Source of the DNA: JAAYCI01 sp031549285
GTDB lineage: Bacteria; Bacillota; Clostridia; Oscillospirales; Ruminococcaceae
Length of the DNA stretch: 64,000 nucleotides
Direction of reading: 5' to 3'
Assembly: GCA_031549285.1 (NCBI GenBank)
Contig: JAVBPZ010000009.1
Span: forward strand, 118,119 to 182,118
Within the stretch, counting starts at the first letter, position 1, and every line of letters starts with the position of its first letter. The position numbers and the translations under genes are program-made. The notes under the pieces were generated by a model. It did not search any database. It was given only the letters and a program-made list of their open reading frames with translations, and was not told the origin of the DNA. Shown piece by piece: positions 1 through 8,808 of the stretch.

Positions 1-37
1 TGTCGCCTGACGGCGAAAACCCCCGCGCCATTTGTCT

Positions 38-1429
38 TCAGCTTGGTTCGTCTTTCGGCGGTTCACTGGCCTGTATGGTGGCCATGGAGCGTATGCTGGC
101 CTCCACCGTGCCGTTGTTCCGGGGCAACTCCTGAATATCCAGCTGGGCCGCGGTATACGTTTCCCCCTCCGGACGGAAATACTGGTTCAATAAATCAGCT
201 GTTTGTTCTTCATCCAGCGTGATGAGTGAACGGGTCCCGTAAATAGACTCGCCGCACGGCGGCCGCACAAAGGTCAGGTTATCCCCTTCCAGGCTCAGCG
301 CCTTTTGGGCCAGCCCCCCCAGTTCCAGCGGCGCCGCATCGGTTTTTACATAGGCCAGCAGCACCCGCATCCACATAACCAGGTCGCTGCCGGACAGGCT
401 TTTAAACTCCCGGAACAAGGCGGAGTAAAAGCTTTGCTGCATCTGCAGGCGCATAATATCGCCTTGCTCGTGGTAGGTGGGGCTGTGCCGGTTGCGCAGG
501 AAAAACTCCGCTTCATCCGGGGTGAACGCACGCCACCCCACCGGAATTACCGCCTCGGGATGCTCCGGGTCAGAAACCTCCACCGGTACATATACATCAA
601 TGGTGCCCTTTATGGCAATCAATTCTTTCAGGGCATCCATGTCCACGGTCACATAAAAATCCACCGGCAGCTGGAACTGGTTCTTCAGCACCGAGGCCAG
701 CGCCCCCATGCGGTTGTTTTCGTCCGGGGCAAAAAAATACAGGCCATTTATCTTCCCGGTGCCGCCGGTTTCTACCCCTTCCCCCACGAACGTATCCCGC
801 GGGAGCTGTAAAATGGACATCTTCTGCGCGGTGGTATCGTAATGGACGTACAAAATCATATCCGTACGGCCAATTTTTTCATCGCTGGAATATCCGTCGG
901 CGCCCTCATTGTCGTAATCCAAGCCGCATACCAGAAAGTTTATAATGCCTTTCCCGGTATATTCCGGCAGAGTCTGCACCTCTTCCGGCAGGGGATCTGC
1001 CCCGGCGTTCAGCTTGTGCGCCACATAGGAATATACCGACACAATCCCCACCACCAGCACCAGCACCAACGTTAGCGCCACAACACCTGCCCGGCGCCAA
1101 CCTTTTTTAGGTTTGGCCGCTGCGGAACGACGCGCGGCACGCCCAGTGCCACCCCCGTACACCGCTGCACGAGGGCTTTGGCTTGTGCCGCGGGCCGCGC
1201 TGGTATAGGTACGTTTGGCGCCGCTCTGGCCAGAGGAATAGGTGGTGCGGTTTTGCACCTGTGGCGGCCGGGTGCGCTGCGCACCGGTACTGTGCACTTT
1301 CGCGTGGGCAGAACCGGACTGCGCGTCTTGGTCAAACATGGGGCGCTGGGCCCGGCTGTTGGGGCCGCCTTGGTGCTGCTCGTGGCTCACGGCGCATCGC
1401 CTCCCTTGGTAAGCGTGGGTTGTATCCAT
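38..1429 (-). CDS. LytR-CpsA-Psr (LCP) family cell-wall glycopolymer ligase
   Basis: A 463-residue membrane protein with a long, basic, low-complexity cytoplasmic tail (about 1-112), one transmembrane helix (about 114-136) and an extracellular LCP domain (about 155-380). The LCP signature is visible: GRTDMILYVH near 187-196 followed by LQLPRDTF near 208-214, with the Arg and Asp residues that hold the polyprenyl pyrophosphate head group. LCP enzymes move teichoic-acid-like or capsular polymers from lipid carrier to peptidoglycan. It is the last gene of the rdgB-yhbY-nadD-yqeK-lcp run, the usual place for an LCP gene in Clostridia. The tail of more than 100 residues before the helix is longer than usual. 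Confidence 0.9.
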   Translation of the reverse strand: MDTTHAYQGRRCAVSHEQHQGGPNSRAQRPMFDQDAQSGSAHAKVHSTGAQRTRPPQVQNRTTYSSGQSGAKRTYTSAARGTSQSPRAAVYGGGTGRAARRSAAAKPKKGWRRAGVVALTLVLVLVVGIVSVYSYVAHKLNAGADPLPEEVQTLPEYTGKGIINFLVCGLDYDNEGADGYSSDEKIGRTDMILYVHYDTTAQKMSILQLPRDTFVGEGVETGGTGKINGLYFFAPDENNRMGALASVLKNQFQLPVDFYVTVDMDALKELIAIKGTIDVYVPVEVSDPEHPEAVIPVGWRAFTPDEAEFFLRNRHSPTYHEQGDIMRLQMQQSFYSALFREFKSLSGSDLVMWMRVLLAYVKTDAAPLELGGLAQKALSLEGDNLTFVRPPCGESIYGTRSLITLDEEQTADLLNQYFRPEGETYTAAQLDIQELPRNNGTVEASIRSMATIQASEPPKDEPS

Positions 1430-1542
1430 CGGTCAGGGGATTTTCGTGCCCCCGGCAGGACACCCGGGGCATAACCCTGCCGCGCGGGTGTTGTATTTTG
1501 GCATGTAATAAGACGTTTTGTACTCAACTGCATTATTTCGAA

Positions 1543-1568
1543 TCGTACAATTAAATGCAATTATACGA
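1543..1568. promoter_or_regulatory. Dyad overlapping a putative promoter of the LCP gene
   Basis: Arms TCGTACAATT and AATTATACGA (9 of 10 complementary, 6-base spacer) lie between yqeK and the LCP gene. On the minus strand the right arm contains TATAAT (1565-1560), a good -10 element, so the dyad sits on a possible promoter and could be an operator. No good -35 is visible and the binding protein is unknown. Confidence 0.35.
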
Positions 1569-1581
1569 ATAGTATTCATTC

Positions 1582-2178
1582 TCAAAGTGCGCTTGCCGCC
1601 GCCTGCGCCGCCGTCCCAGCTTCCTTTTCCATATCCTGCAGCGCTGCCAGGGTCTCGCCATCCAGCGGCTTGCCCATCTTTCGCAGGTACTGCACACTGG
1701 CCTTCAGCGCCGCCAATACTGCGGCGTCCAGGTTTTTTTTCGCCAGGCGGCGTATCTCGCCCACACCCTCAAAGTCCCGGTCGGCATCCACCACATCGGC
1801 CACAAACAATATTTTGTCCAGCTTGCTCATGCCGGGCTTTCCGGTGGTGTGGCAGGCGATGGCGCTCAGTACCTCTTCATCCTGCACGCCCAGCTGGTTT
1901 CTGGCGTAAACAGCAGCGGCCGGGCCATGCCACACCGCGGGCGGGCGGGCCTCCACCGACCTTGCTATTATAGCATCTTGCGAAAGCTCGCGCAACAAGC
2001 CCGCCTGGCTATCTTCCTTCACAATATCGTGCAGCCAGGCGGCCAGCGCCGCTTTTTCCGGGTCTGCGCCAAACCGGCAGGCCAGCTCTCTCGCGGCTTT
2101 TACAACATTTTTTGTGTGGTGGTACCGCTTTGCAGACAGCCTTTTTTTTGCCAGTTGCTTTGCCTCGTCACTCGTCAC
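1582..2178 (-). CDS. yqeK: YqeK-type HD-domain hydrolase (symmetrical Ap4A hydrolase)
   Basis: About 198 residues. The GTG start at 2178 is chosen because AAAAGGAGC precedes it at good spacing and because the protein then begins just before the HD domain. Metal-binding motifs are visible: the first His in YHHTKNV, the paired HD in AAWLHDIVKE, a later His in AIACHTTGKPG and the final Asp in ILFVADVVDADRDFEG, all typical of YqeK. Members of this family cleave diadenosine tetraphosphate to two ADP. It follows nadD at about 126 bases and precedes the LCP gene, the common nadD-yqeK order in Firmicutes. Confidence 0.9.
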   Translation of the reverse strand: MTSDEAKQLAKKRLSAKRYHHTKNVVKAARELACRFGADPEKAALAAWLHDIVKEDSQAGLLRELSQDAIIARSVEARPPAVWHGPAAAVYARNQLGVQDEEVLSAIACHTTGKPGMSKLDKILFVADVVDADRDFEGVGEIRRLAKKNLDAAVLAALKASVQYLRKMGKPLDGETLAALQDMEKEAGTAAQAAASAL

Positions 2179-2304
2179 GTTGTTTGCTCCTTTTCGGCTG
2201 GGGCATATATCGAAGGTCGTGCTGCTTCCATGGCGTATCATATAGATTCCGCACCCCACGGAATACCCCAGCACCGACCGGAAATCTCCTCAAAACCGTG
2301 TACT

Positions 2305-2904
2305 TCATCCTTGTTTGTACAACCCCGCCTCGCGCGCGATGGCATCCGCCGGCGGTGGAATATCGGTATACCCATCTTTCCCCGCCGCTATCTCCGCGCG
2401 TATCTGCGAGGAAGAAACCTCCAGCACCGCGCCGGGGGCAAACAGGACACGCGCACCTTCCGCACACAGGGCCTTCACCGCCTGCATGACCGGCTGCGCA
2501 TCTTCCTGGCGGCGGCTGTGCGCCACCAGCGTCACCAGCCCCAACAGCTCACGGTACCGGTGCCAGGTGGTGAAGGACAACAGCATATCGCTGCCGATGC
2601 ACAAGAATATTTCCGCACCGGGATAGCGGTATAGCAGAGCCTCCACCGTATCTATGGTATAGCTTTTCCCAGCCCGGACCAGCTCCATATCGCTGACCGT
2701 CAGCGCCGGGAACAGCGGCTGAAAACACGCACACATGGCCAGACGTACCTCCGGCGGGGTGTGGCTTTGGTCCTTGTGCGGCGGAATGTGCGCCGGCACC
2801 ACAAAAACCCTGTCCGGCTGCACGGCGGCAATAGCGTTTCCCAAAAGGCACATGTGCCCCTTATGCGGCGGGTCAAACGTGCCGCCAAACAACAGCAACT
2901 TCAC
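2305..2904 (-). CDS. nadD: Nicotinate-nucleotide adenylyltransferase
   Basis: A 199-residue cytoplasmic nucleotidyltransferase of NAD biosynthesis, joining nicotinate mononucleotide and ATP to give deamido-NAD. The N-terminus reads MKLLLFGGTFDPPHKGHM, the GxFDPxHxGH motif of the family, and SSSQIRAEIAAGKD near the C-terminus matches the ISSTxIR motif. The start is GTG at 2904, with AGGA about 10 bases upstream. It ends in TGA at the expected family length, which also shows that TGA is a normal stop in this genome. Confidence 0.95.
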   Translation of the reverse strand: MKLLLFGGTFDPPHKGHMCLLGNAIAAVQPDRVFVVPAHIPPHKDQSHTPPEVRLAMCACFQPLFPALTVSDMELVRAGKSYTIDTVEALLYRYPGAEIFLCIGSDMLLSFTTWHRYRELLGLVTLVAHSRRQEDAQPVMQAVKALCAEGARVLFAPGAVLEVSSSQIRAEIAAGKDGYTDIPPPADAIAREAGLYKQG

Positions 2905-2935
2905 TGCATCACCATCCTGTGGAATAGTCGCCCCA

Positions 2936-3259
2936 CTATTTTTTCACCACGCGTGCACCGGGGCGTGCCCGGAACACATCGTCAAATTTAGATTCTTTTT
3001 TCTTCCGGCGGAACAGCACCACCACCCGGCCTATCACCTGCACCGGTTCGGCGCCGGTGGCCTGGGCCAGCTGGTCGGCGGCTTCCCGCGGGGTGTGGGG
3101 GCTGGTCTCCAGCACCCGCAGCTTCACCAGCTCCCGCGCCGCCAGGCAGTCCGCAGTGGCCTTCACCACCGCCTCGTCTATTCCGTCCTTGCCCACCTGA
3201 AACACCGGCTGCAGCGGGTTTGCCGCACGGCGCAGTTCTGCGCGTTGTTTGCTTGTCAT
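2936..3259 (-). CDS. yhbY: YhbY-family CRM-domain RNA-binding protein
   Basis: A 107-residue protein with the compact CRM fold: an N-terminal segment with LRRAANPLQPVFQVGKDGI, the GxxG-like loop, and the VIGRVVVLFRRKK strand near the end. Family members bind pre-50S ribosomal particles. The start ATG at 3259 has AAAAGGAG six bases upstream. It lies 31 bases before nadD, so the two are probably co-transcribed. The final 20 residues are basic. Confidence 0.9.
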   Translation of the reverse strand: MTSKQRAELRRAANPLQPVFQVGKDGIDEAVVKATADCLAARELVKLRVLETSPHTPREAADQLAQATGAEPVQVIGRVVVLFRRKKKESKFDDVFRARPGARVVKK

Positions 3260-3403
3260 TCATTGCTCCTTTTCGCGGCACGCCGCGCTGGTTTCCCTTA
3301 CTAAACAGAACGAGCCTGCCGCCGGGTTCTTTTCATTTTGGGCTTTGGTACGGCGTCTGGCCGGCCATCTTCGCCACCTGCCACCGGTCTTCCCTCAAAA
3401 TAA

Positions 3404-3991
3404 TTATTCCAAAAACCGCGGCAGCTCCGCCGCGAACTGGCCCAGCGCCAGCGCCCGGTGACTAAACGTATCTTTTTCTTCGTCGGTCATTTCGGCAAAA
3501 CTTCTGCCGTTTACATAAAACAGCGGGTCATACCCAAAGCCGTTTTGTCCGGCAGGCTCAAAGCCAATCAGCCCTTCACAGCGGCCTTCCTCGGTCAGCT
3601 CGGTGCCGTCCGGCATGGCCAGGGCAATTACGCACACAAACCGTGCCGTGCGCGCGGCATAGGGGGTGTTTTCCAGCAGCGCCAGCAACTTGTGGTTGTT
3701 CGCGGCGTCATCGCCGTGGCCGCCCGCAAACCGTGCGCTTCTTACGCCCGGGTCCCCGCCCAGCGCGTCCACACACAGGCCGGAATCATCCGCTATGGTG
3801 GGCTTTCCGCTTACCTGGCACACGGCCCGCGCTTTCAGCAGAGCGTTCTCGGCAAAGGTTTCGCCGGTCTCGTCCACCTCCAGCGATATACCCGCCTCGG
3901 CCATGCTGTGCACCGTGTGGCCGGCCGCCTGCAGTATGCGCCGGATCTCCGCCAGCTTTTTCAGGTTGTTTGTCGCCGCAATAAACTCCAT
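3404..3991 (-). CDS. rdgB: XTP/dITP diphosphatase (RdgB/HAM1)
   Basis: About 195 residues. It removes non-canonical purine triphosphates (ITP, dITP, XTP) as monophosphate plus pyrophosphate, keeping them out of DNA and RNA. Family motifs are clear: an N-terminal ATNNLKKLAEI substrate loop, KPTIADDSGLCVDALGG with its catalytic Asp, and GFGYDPLFYVNGRSFAEM. The start is uncertain: ATG at 3991 begins the typical MEFIAATNN sequence, while an in-frame ATG at 4006 overlaps the AAAGGA ribosome site and is less likely. It directly follows the interrupted ftsY. Confidence 0.93.
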   Translation of the reverse strand: MEFIAATNNLKKLAEIRRILQAAGHTVHSMAEAGISLEVDETGETFAENALLKARAVCQVSGKPTIADDSGLCVDALGGDPGVRSARFAGGHGDDAANNHKLLALLENTPYAARTARFVCVIALAMPDGTELTEEGRCEGLIGFEPAGQNGFGYDPLFYVNGRSFAEMTDEEKDTFSHRALALGQFAAELPRFLE

Positions 3992-4095
3992 GTTGCTTTT
4001 GTACATCCTTTGTTTTGTTTTTCGCCGTCATTCCGCACGGCGTGCCGGCATATTGCATCATGTGCATCCGCGCCTTTGTACCCGTCCCCTTTGCC

Positions 4096-5007
4096 TTACT
4101 CCTCCTGCAAAAACAGCGCGTCCACAAACTCGGTCGGGTCAAAGGTCATCAGGTCGTCAATGCCTTCCCCCACCCCCACAAACCGCACCGGCAGGCCCAG
4201 CTTTGCCTTTATGCTGATCACCGCGCCGCCTTTTGCGGTACCGTCCAGCTTGGTTAGAATAATACCGGTGGCGCCTGCGGCGTCTATAAACTGCTGCGCC
4301 TGGTTAATGGCATTTTGGCCGGTTACCGCGTCCAGCACCAGCAGCGTTTCCACCGGCGCGTCCGGGTTTGCCTTGTGCACCACCCGGGTAATCTTTGCCA
4401 GTTCTTCCATCAGGTTCTTTTTGGTGTGCAGCCGTCCGGCGGTGTCGCAGATCACCAGGTCAAATCACTTCGCCGTGGCGCTTTGCACCGCGTCAAAAAT
4501 AACCGCCGCCGGGTCGGCACCGTCCTGATGGCGCACCATAGGCACCCCCGCGCGCTGTGCCCATACATCCAGCTGTTCCGCCGCCGCCGCGCGAAACGTA
4601 TCGCCCGCCGCCAGCATCACTTTTTTTCCCTGCTCGGTATATAAATGCGCCAGCTTGGCGATAGAGGTCGTTTTGCCCACACCGTTCACGCCAATAACCA
4701 GCAGCACGGTGGGTTTCCCCGTCAGCTGCCAGTCCTCATCCGCCGCCAGCATCTCGCGGATGATATCTTTGAGCGCATCCAACGCCTCGGCGCCGGTTTT
4801 CAGCCGTTCGTCCCGCACCCGCAGCTTCAGCCGTTCCACCAAATCCGCCGCCACATCGGCACCGGTATCCGCCAAAATCAGCTGTTCCTCCAGGTCCTCG
4901 TACAATTCCGGGGTTACTTCCCCTGCGTTCACCATCTGGCTGATGGAGCCAAATACGGTGTCCCGTGTTTTTTTCAGGCCCAGCCCCAGCTTGTCAAAAA
5001 ATCCCAT
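4096..5007 (-). pseudogene. ftsY: Signal recognition particle receptor FtsY, interrupted by one in-frame TGA
   Basis: A 304-codon reading frame with a single internal TGA at codon 181 (4467-4465). Sense sequence continues in the same frame on both sides. Codons 1-180 hold the N domain and G1 loop (GVNGVGKTTSIAKLA), then LAAGDTFRAAAAEQL. Codons 182-303 resume with FDLVICDTAGRLHT (G3), LTKLDGTAKGG (G4) and GVGEGIDDLMTFDP, ending at a normal stop. The TGA falls at a variable position before the DTAGR motif, where Gly, Asn or Arg is usual; GGA or CGA to TGA is a single change. FtsY docks SRP-bound ribosomes at the membrane. Everything else is intact, so this is a very recent mutation, a sequencing error, or a read-through case. 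Confidence 0.9.
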
Positions 5008-5026
5008 CGTTTACTCCTGCTTACCG

Positions 5027-5059
5027 AATGGGTTCGCCTTTCCCGCGGCAACCCATTCC
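5027..5059 (-). promoter_or_regulatory. Leader hairpin before ftsY
   Basis: Between promoter and start codon the ftsY leader folds into a strong stem with arms GAATGGGTT and AACCCATTC plus inner GCC/GGC pairs. No oligo-T follows, so it is not a terminator. It may stabilise or regulate the message; its role is unknown. Confidence 0.35.
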
Positions 5060-5080
5060 ATATTCCCCATATAGCAATAT

Positions 5081-5086
5081 ATTATA
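5081..5086 (-). promoter_or_regulatory. Extended -10 promoter for ftsY
   Basis: The minus strand reads TGTTATAAT, an extended -10, about 75 bases before the ftsY start and just after smc. No convincing -35 is visible. It suggests that ftsY and downstream genes can be transcribed independently of smc. Confidence 0.55.
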
Positions 5087-5149
5087 ACATACATTCTGTG
5101 CAATAATTGTTAAAACTTTGTGCTTTTCGCGTTTTCTTTGCATGAACCT

Positions 5150-8100
5150 TTACCGTACCAGTGTGGCATCCACATCCGCCACATTCAGCCGCAGCAGCTT
5201 CGATACGCCGTCCTCCTGCATGGTTACGCCGTACAGCACGTCGGCCTCCTCCATGGTGCCACGGCGGTGGGTGATGACAATAAACTGCGTGCGGCCGGTA
5301 ATGCGCCGCAGATACTGCGCAAACCGCAGGATGTTCGCGTCGTCCAGCGCGGCCTCTATCTCATCCAGCACGCAGAACGGCGCCGGGTTCACCGCCAGAA
5401 TGGCGAAGTAGATGCAGATGGCCACCAGCGCCTGTTCCCCGCCGGACAGCGCGGACAGGTCCTTGATAATCTTGCCGGGCGGCGCCACCTCTATGTCGAT
5501 GCCGGACTCCAGCAGATCCTCCGGGTCGGACAAGCTGAGCGAAGCGCGCCCCCCGCCAAACAGCTCGGCGAAAATGCGGCCAAAATGTCGGTTGATTTCC
5601 GTAAAGCTTTTTGCAAACATGGCGGTCATTTCGGCGCTCAGCTCCGCTATCAGCTTTTCCAGCCCGGCCTTGCTTTCCTCCACATCCGCCACCTGGGCTT
5701 TCAGGAAGGTGTAGCGATTGCTCACCTCTTCATACTCCTCAATAGCCCCCACATTCACATTGCCCAGGTTGCGTATCTTCCCGCGCAATTCAGTCACCCT
5801 GCGGCGCAGCTCGGTGGCGGTGGTAAACTCCACACACAGTTTTTCCGCATCGGTCAGCGTCAGCTCATACTCCTCCCACAGCTGGGAAATGGTGCTGTCA
5901 TACCGCGCTTCCAGCGTGGTTTGCTGCTCGCTCAGGCGCGCAATCTCCCGGCCCAGCTCCTCCCGCTCGGCGGTGATGGCGCGTTCCCGCGTGGTCTGCC
6001 CGGTAATGGAGCCTTCCTTTTGAATGCGCTTTTGCGCCATCTCACGGATGCTCGCTTCCATCCCGGTGATTTTCTCTTTTGTTTCCTCGGCCTCGCGCCC
6101 CACCCCTTTTATGCGCTCCTCATACTCGGCATTTTGGGCGCGCAGGGTTTCAATATTCGCGGCCAGCGCCGCCCGGCGGGCCTCCCCTTCCCCGGTACGG
6201 CTGTTCAGCGTTTCTATGTTCTGCCGGTGCAGTTCGGCGTCGCGCTCAAAGCCCAGCGCCGCCAGCCGCAGCTCCGAAAGCCCTGCCCCCAGGCTCTCGC
6301 GCTCGGCCAAAAAGCTGTCGTCGTCCCCCGCAATGGCGGACAGTTCCGCAGACAGGCGGTCTATCTCGGCTGCCAGGCGCTGCTGCTCTTTCTGCGCCAG
6401 CGCGCGTTCCGCCTTCGCCCGGGCTATTTGTTCCGCCAGGCCGGCGCTTTCCTGCAGGAACCGCTCGTGGGCGCTTTCGGCCACCTGCAGCGATTGGTTA
6501 ATGCGCGCCAGCTCCGCCTCGCAGCGTATTTTGTCCCCACCCAGGGTTATTTCCTCGCTGCTGGTGGCGGTCACCTCGGCGTTCAGGCGGTCCACCTCGG
6601 CCTTTACGCGGTCGGTTTCGTCCTGCGCCGCCTTTTGCTTTTGCTCCAGGCCCACCAGCTTCTGGCTCAGTTCTTCTATCTCCTGCTTGCGGCTGAACAG
6701 GCCCGCCGAGCGCGAAACCGAACCCCCGGTGAAAGAACCGCCGGCGTTGATAACCTGGCCGTCCCGGGTTACCACACGGTTACGGTAATCCAGCGCCTTC
6801 GCGGTGCGCGAGGCGTCGTTTATCTCCTCCACCACCACAATACGCGCCAGCAAGCTGGAGACAATATTCTCATATTTCCCGTCATACCCCACCAGCGTTT
6901 GCGCGCTGGCGGCGCCTGCCGGCAGGCGGGACACGTCCATATTTTGGCCTTTCACGGTATCCAGCGGCAGAAAGGTTGCCCGCCCGCCGTTGGTCTGTTT
7001 CAAAAACGCCATGGCGGCTTTCGCGGCGGCCTCGTCGCTGACCACCACGTTCTGCAAACTGTAGCCCAGCGCGGTTTCTATCGCGACCTCGTACCCTTCC
7101 CGCACCGACAAAATGGTGGAGACCGGGCCGATGATCCCGCGCAGCTTTCCGTCCCGCGCCGCCTTCACCACGCTTTTCACGCTAGCCTGGAACCCGTCCA
7201 GGCTTTTTTCCAAGTCCTTCAGCATGGACACCCGCTGGGCGGTGGATTCCGCCTCCCGCACCACCCGCCGCTCGGCCTCGTCCGCCTCGGCCAGCGCTTT
7301 GCTGCGCGCCTCCAGCTTCATGGCAAGGCCGCCCTTGATATTCTCGATTTTGGTCAGCTCATCCAGGGTTTTTTGCAGCATGGTCTCGGTGTCGGTTTTT
7401 TGTTCCGCCAGCAGCTTCAGGTCTTCCTCGGTTTTGCCGGTGTTTTCTTTTTCGTCCGCCAGCCGTTTTTCCGCCGATGCCTCAGCGGATTCCGCCGCCG
7501 CTTCACTCACCTTCAGTGCGGTGATGCGGTCGGTCATTTCCGCCAGCTGCGCCTGCACCTGGCCGCGTTTTTCCCCGGTGGCCAGGCTTTTTGCACCCAG
7601 CGCCGCCAGCTGCGCCTCCAGCGCGGTTATCTTTTCATTGGTTTCGTCCAGCTTTTTCCCCGCCTCGGCAATCGCCCCGGTATGGCGGGAAATCTCCGCC
7701 GTAATCTCCCCCGTGCTGGCGCCGCTCTCGTTTATCTCCGCCGTCAGCGACAGAATGGATGCCTCATTATGCTCTATGTCATTCTGCAGCACCGCCACGC
7801 GGGAATCGCGCCCGGCCACTTCTTCCTGCAGCGCGCGAATCGACGCGTTCGCCCGGTCCATATCCACGATGATATGCTCTATCTCCGCGCGAATATCCTG
7901 TGTCTCTTCGTCTATTTTGTCTATTTCTTCGCTCTTTGCGGCATAGTCTGCCTCGGCTATTTCAATCTTCCGCTGCTGGCCGCGCAGTGTCTCGCGGGTT
8001 TCGCGCACCGTGTCCACCCACAGGGTAACCTCCAGCGACTTGCGCTCCGCCGACAGTTCTAAAAACTTTTTCGCCTTGGCGCTGTCTTTTTCCAGCGGAC

Positions 8101-8710
8101 CCACCCGGGCCTCCAGCTCCCCTAAAATATCCCGCAACCGCAGCAGGTTTTCTTCGGCGGCAGAAAGGCGGCGCTCCGCCTCATTTTTACGATAGCGGTA
8201 CCGGGCAATACCGCTGGCTTCTTCAAAAATTTCGCGCCGTTCGTTGCTTTTCGCGCCTACGATCTCGGCTATACGCCCTTGCCCAATGATGGAGTATCCA
8301 TCGCGGCCAAGGCCGGTGTCCAGTAGCAGCTCATACACATCCTTCAGCCGCACACTCTGCCCGTTTATGGCGTATTCGCTTTCCCCGCTGCGGTAATACT
8401 TCCGCCCAATGGTCACCTCGTCCGCGTCCACGTCCAGGCGCTTGTCGCTGTTGTCCAGCACCAGCTGCACCGAGGTATACCCCATGGCGCCGCGCTGCTC
8501 GGTACCGCCAAAAATGACGTTCTCCATCTTGCCGCCGCCACGCAGCTGCTTCACGCTAGTCTCGCCCAGCACCCAGCGAATGGCATCGGATATATTGCTT
8601 TTACCGCTGCCGTTTGGCCCCACGACAGCGGTAATTCCTTCATCAAAAGAGATGCGGGTGCGGTCCGGAAAAGACTTAAACCCCTGTATCTCCAGCGCCT
8701 TTAAGTACAT
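5150..8710 (-). CDS. smc: Chromosome segregation ATPase SMC
   Basis: 1186 residues, the normal size for bacterial SMC. The N-terminal head has Walker A GPNGSGKSNI at 31-40 and a Q-loop region. Two long coiled coils (about 170-500 and 670-1020) flank a hinge near 510-660 with the Gly-rich INAGGSFTGGS. The C-terminal head has signature LSGGEQALVA and Walker B FCVLDEIEAALDD. SMC dimers with ScpAB condense and resolve replicated chromosomes; scpA and scpB are not in this window. It lies between rnc and ftsY as in many Clostridia. A possible promoter, TTGCTT-17-TATAGA, sits just upstream of AAAGGGAGG. Confidence 0.97.
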   Translation of the reverse strand: MYLKALEIQGFKSFPDRTRISFDEGITAVVGPNGSGKSNISDAIRWVLGETSVKQLRGGGKMENVIFGGTEQRGAMGYTSVQLVLDNSDKRLDVDADEVTIGRKYYRSGESEYAINGQSVRLKDVYELLLDTGLGRDGYSIIGQGRIAEIVGAKSNERREIFEEASGIARYRYRKNEAERRLSAAEENLLRLRDILGELEARVGPLEKDSAKAKKFLELSAERKSLEVTLWVDTVRETRETLRGQQRKIEIAEADYAAKSEEIDKIDEETQDIRAEIEHIIVDMDRANASIRALQEEVAGRDSRVAVLQNDIEHNEASILSLTAEINESGASTGEITAEISRHTGAIAEAGKKLDETNEKITALEAQLAALGAKSLATGEKRGQVQAQLAEMTDRITALKVSEAAAESAEASAEKRLADEKENTGKTEEDLKLLAEQKTDTETMLQKTLDELTKIENIKGGLAMKLEARSKALAEADEAERRVVREAESTAQRVSMLKDLEKSLDGFQASVKSVVKAARDGKLRGIIGPVSTILSVREGYEVAIETALGYSLQNVVVSDEAAAKAAMAFLKQTNGGRATFLPLDTVKGQNMDVSRLPAGAASAQTLVGYDGKYENIVSSLLARIVVVEEINDASRTAKALDYRNRVVTRDGQVINAGGSFTGGSVSRSAGLFSRKQEIEELSQKLVGLEQKQKAAQDETDRVKAEVDRLNAEVTATSSEEITLGGDKIRCEAELARINQSLQVAESAHERFLQESAGLAEQIARAKAERALAQKEQQRLAAEIDRLSAELSAIAGDDDSFLAERESLGAGLSELRLAALGFERDAELHRQNIETLNSRTGEGEARRAALAANIETLRAQNAEYEERIKGVGREAEETKEKITGMEASIREMAQKRIQKEGSITGQTTRERAITAEREELGREIARLSEQQTTLEARYDSTISQLWEEYELTLTDAEKLCVEFTTATELRRRVTELRGKIRNLGNVNVGAIEEYEEVSNRYTFLKAQVADVEESKAGLEKLIAELSAEMTAMFAKSFTEINRHFGRIFAELFGGGRASLSLSDPEDLLESGIDIEVAPPGKIIKDLSALSGGEQALVAICIYFAILAVNPAPFCVLDEIEAALDDANILRFAQYLRRITGRTQFIVITHRRGTMEEADVLYGVTMQEDGVSKLLRLNVADVDATLVR

Positions 8711-8808
8711 GTGGTTCCTCCCTTTGAGGGTCTATAGGATAGCTTTTTCACCAAAGCAATTGCATCGTTTTTCCAGCCATAACGCGTTTCTTTTTTGCCA
8801 ACCAAAAT

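Noticed and set aside
2936..3259. Alternative YhbY-region frame starting MNDKQTTRR
   Set aside because: It is the neighbouring frame and lacks the CRM motif; the ATG at 3259 gives the normal protein.
4465..4467. UGA recoded as glycine or tryptophan in this genome
   Set aside because: Several complete genes in the window end at TGA at the normal family length (nadD, dus, and others), so TGA is a stop. The ftsY case is a single local event.
4440..4467. Selenocysteine at the ftsY TGA
   Set aside because: FtsY has no redox residue at this position and no convincing bacterial SECIS stem follows the TGA; only a 4-bp GGTG/CACC match was seen.
5120..8062. A 980-codon open frame on the plus strand opposite smc
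   Set aside because: It is the antisense of a clear SMC protein, has no domain, and is explained by high-GC codon usage that removes stops on the other strand. The same applies to long frames opposite topA, addB, tex and PBP.
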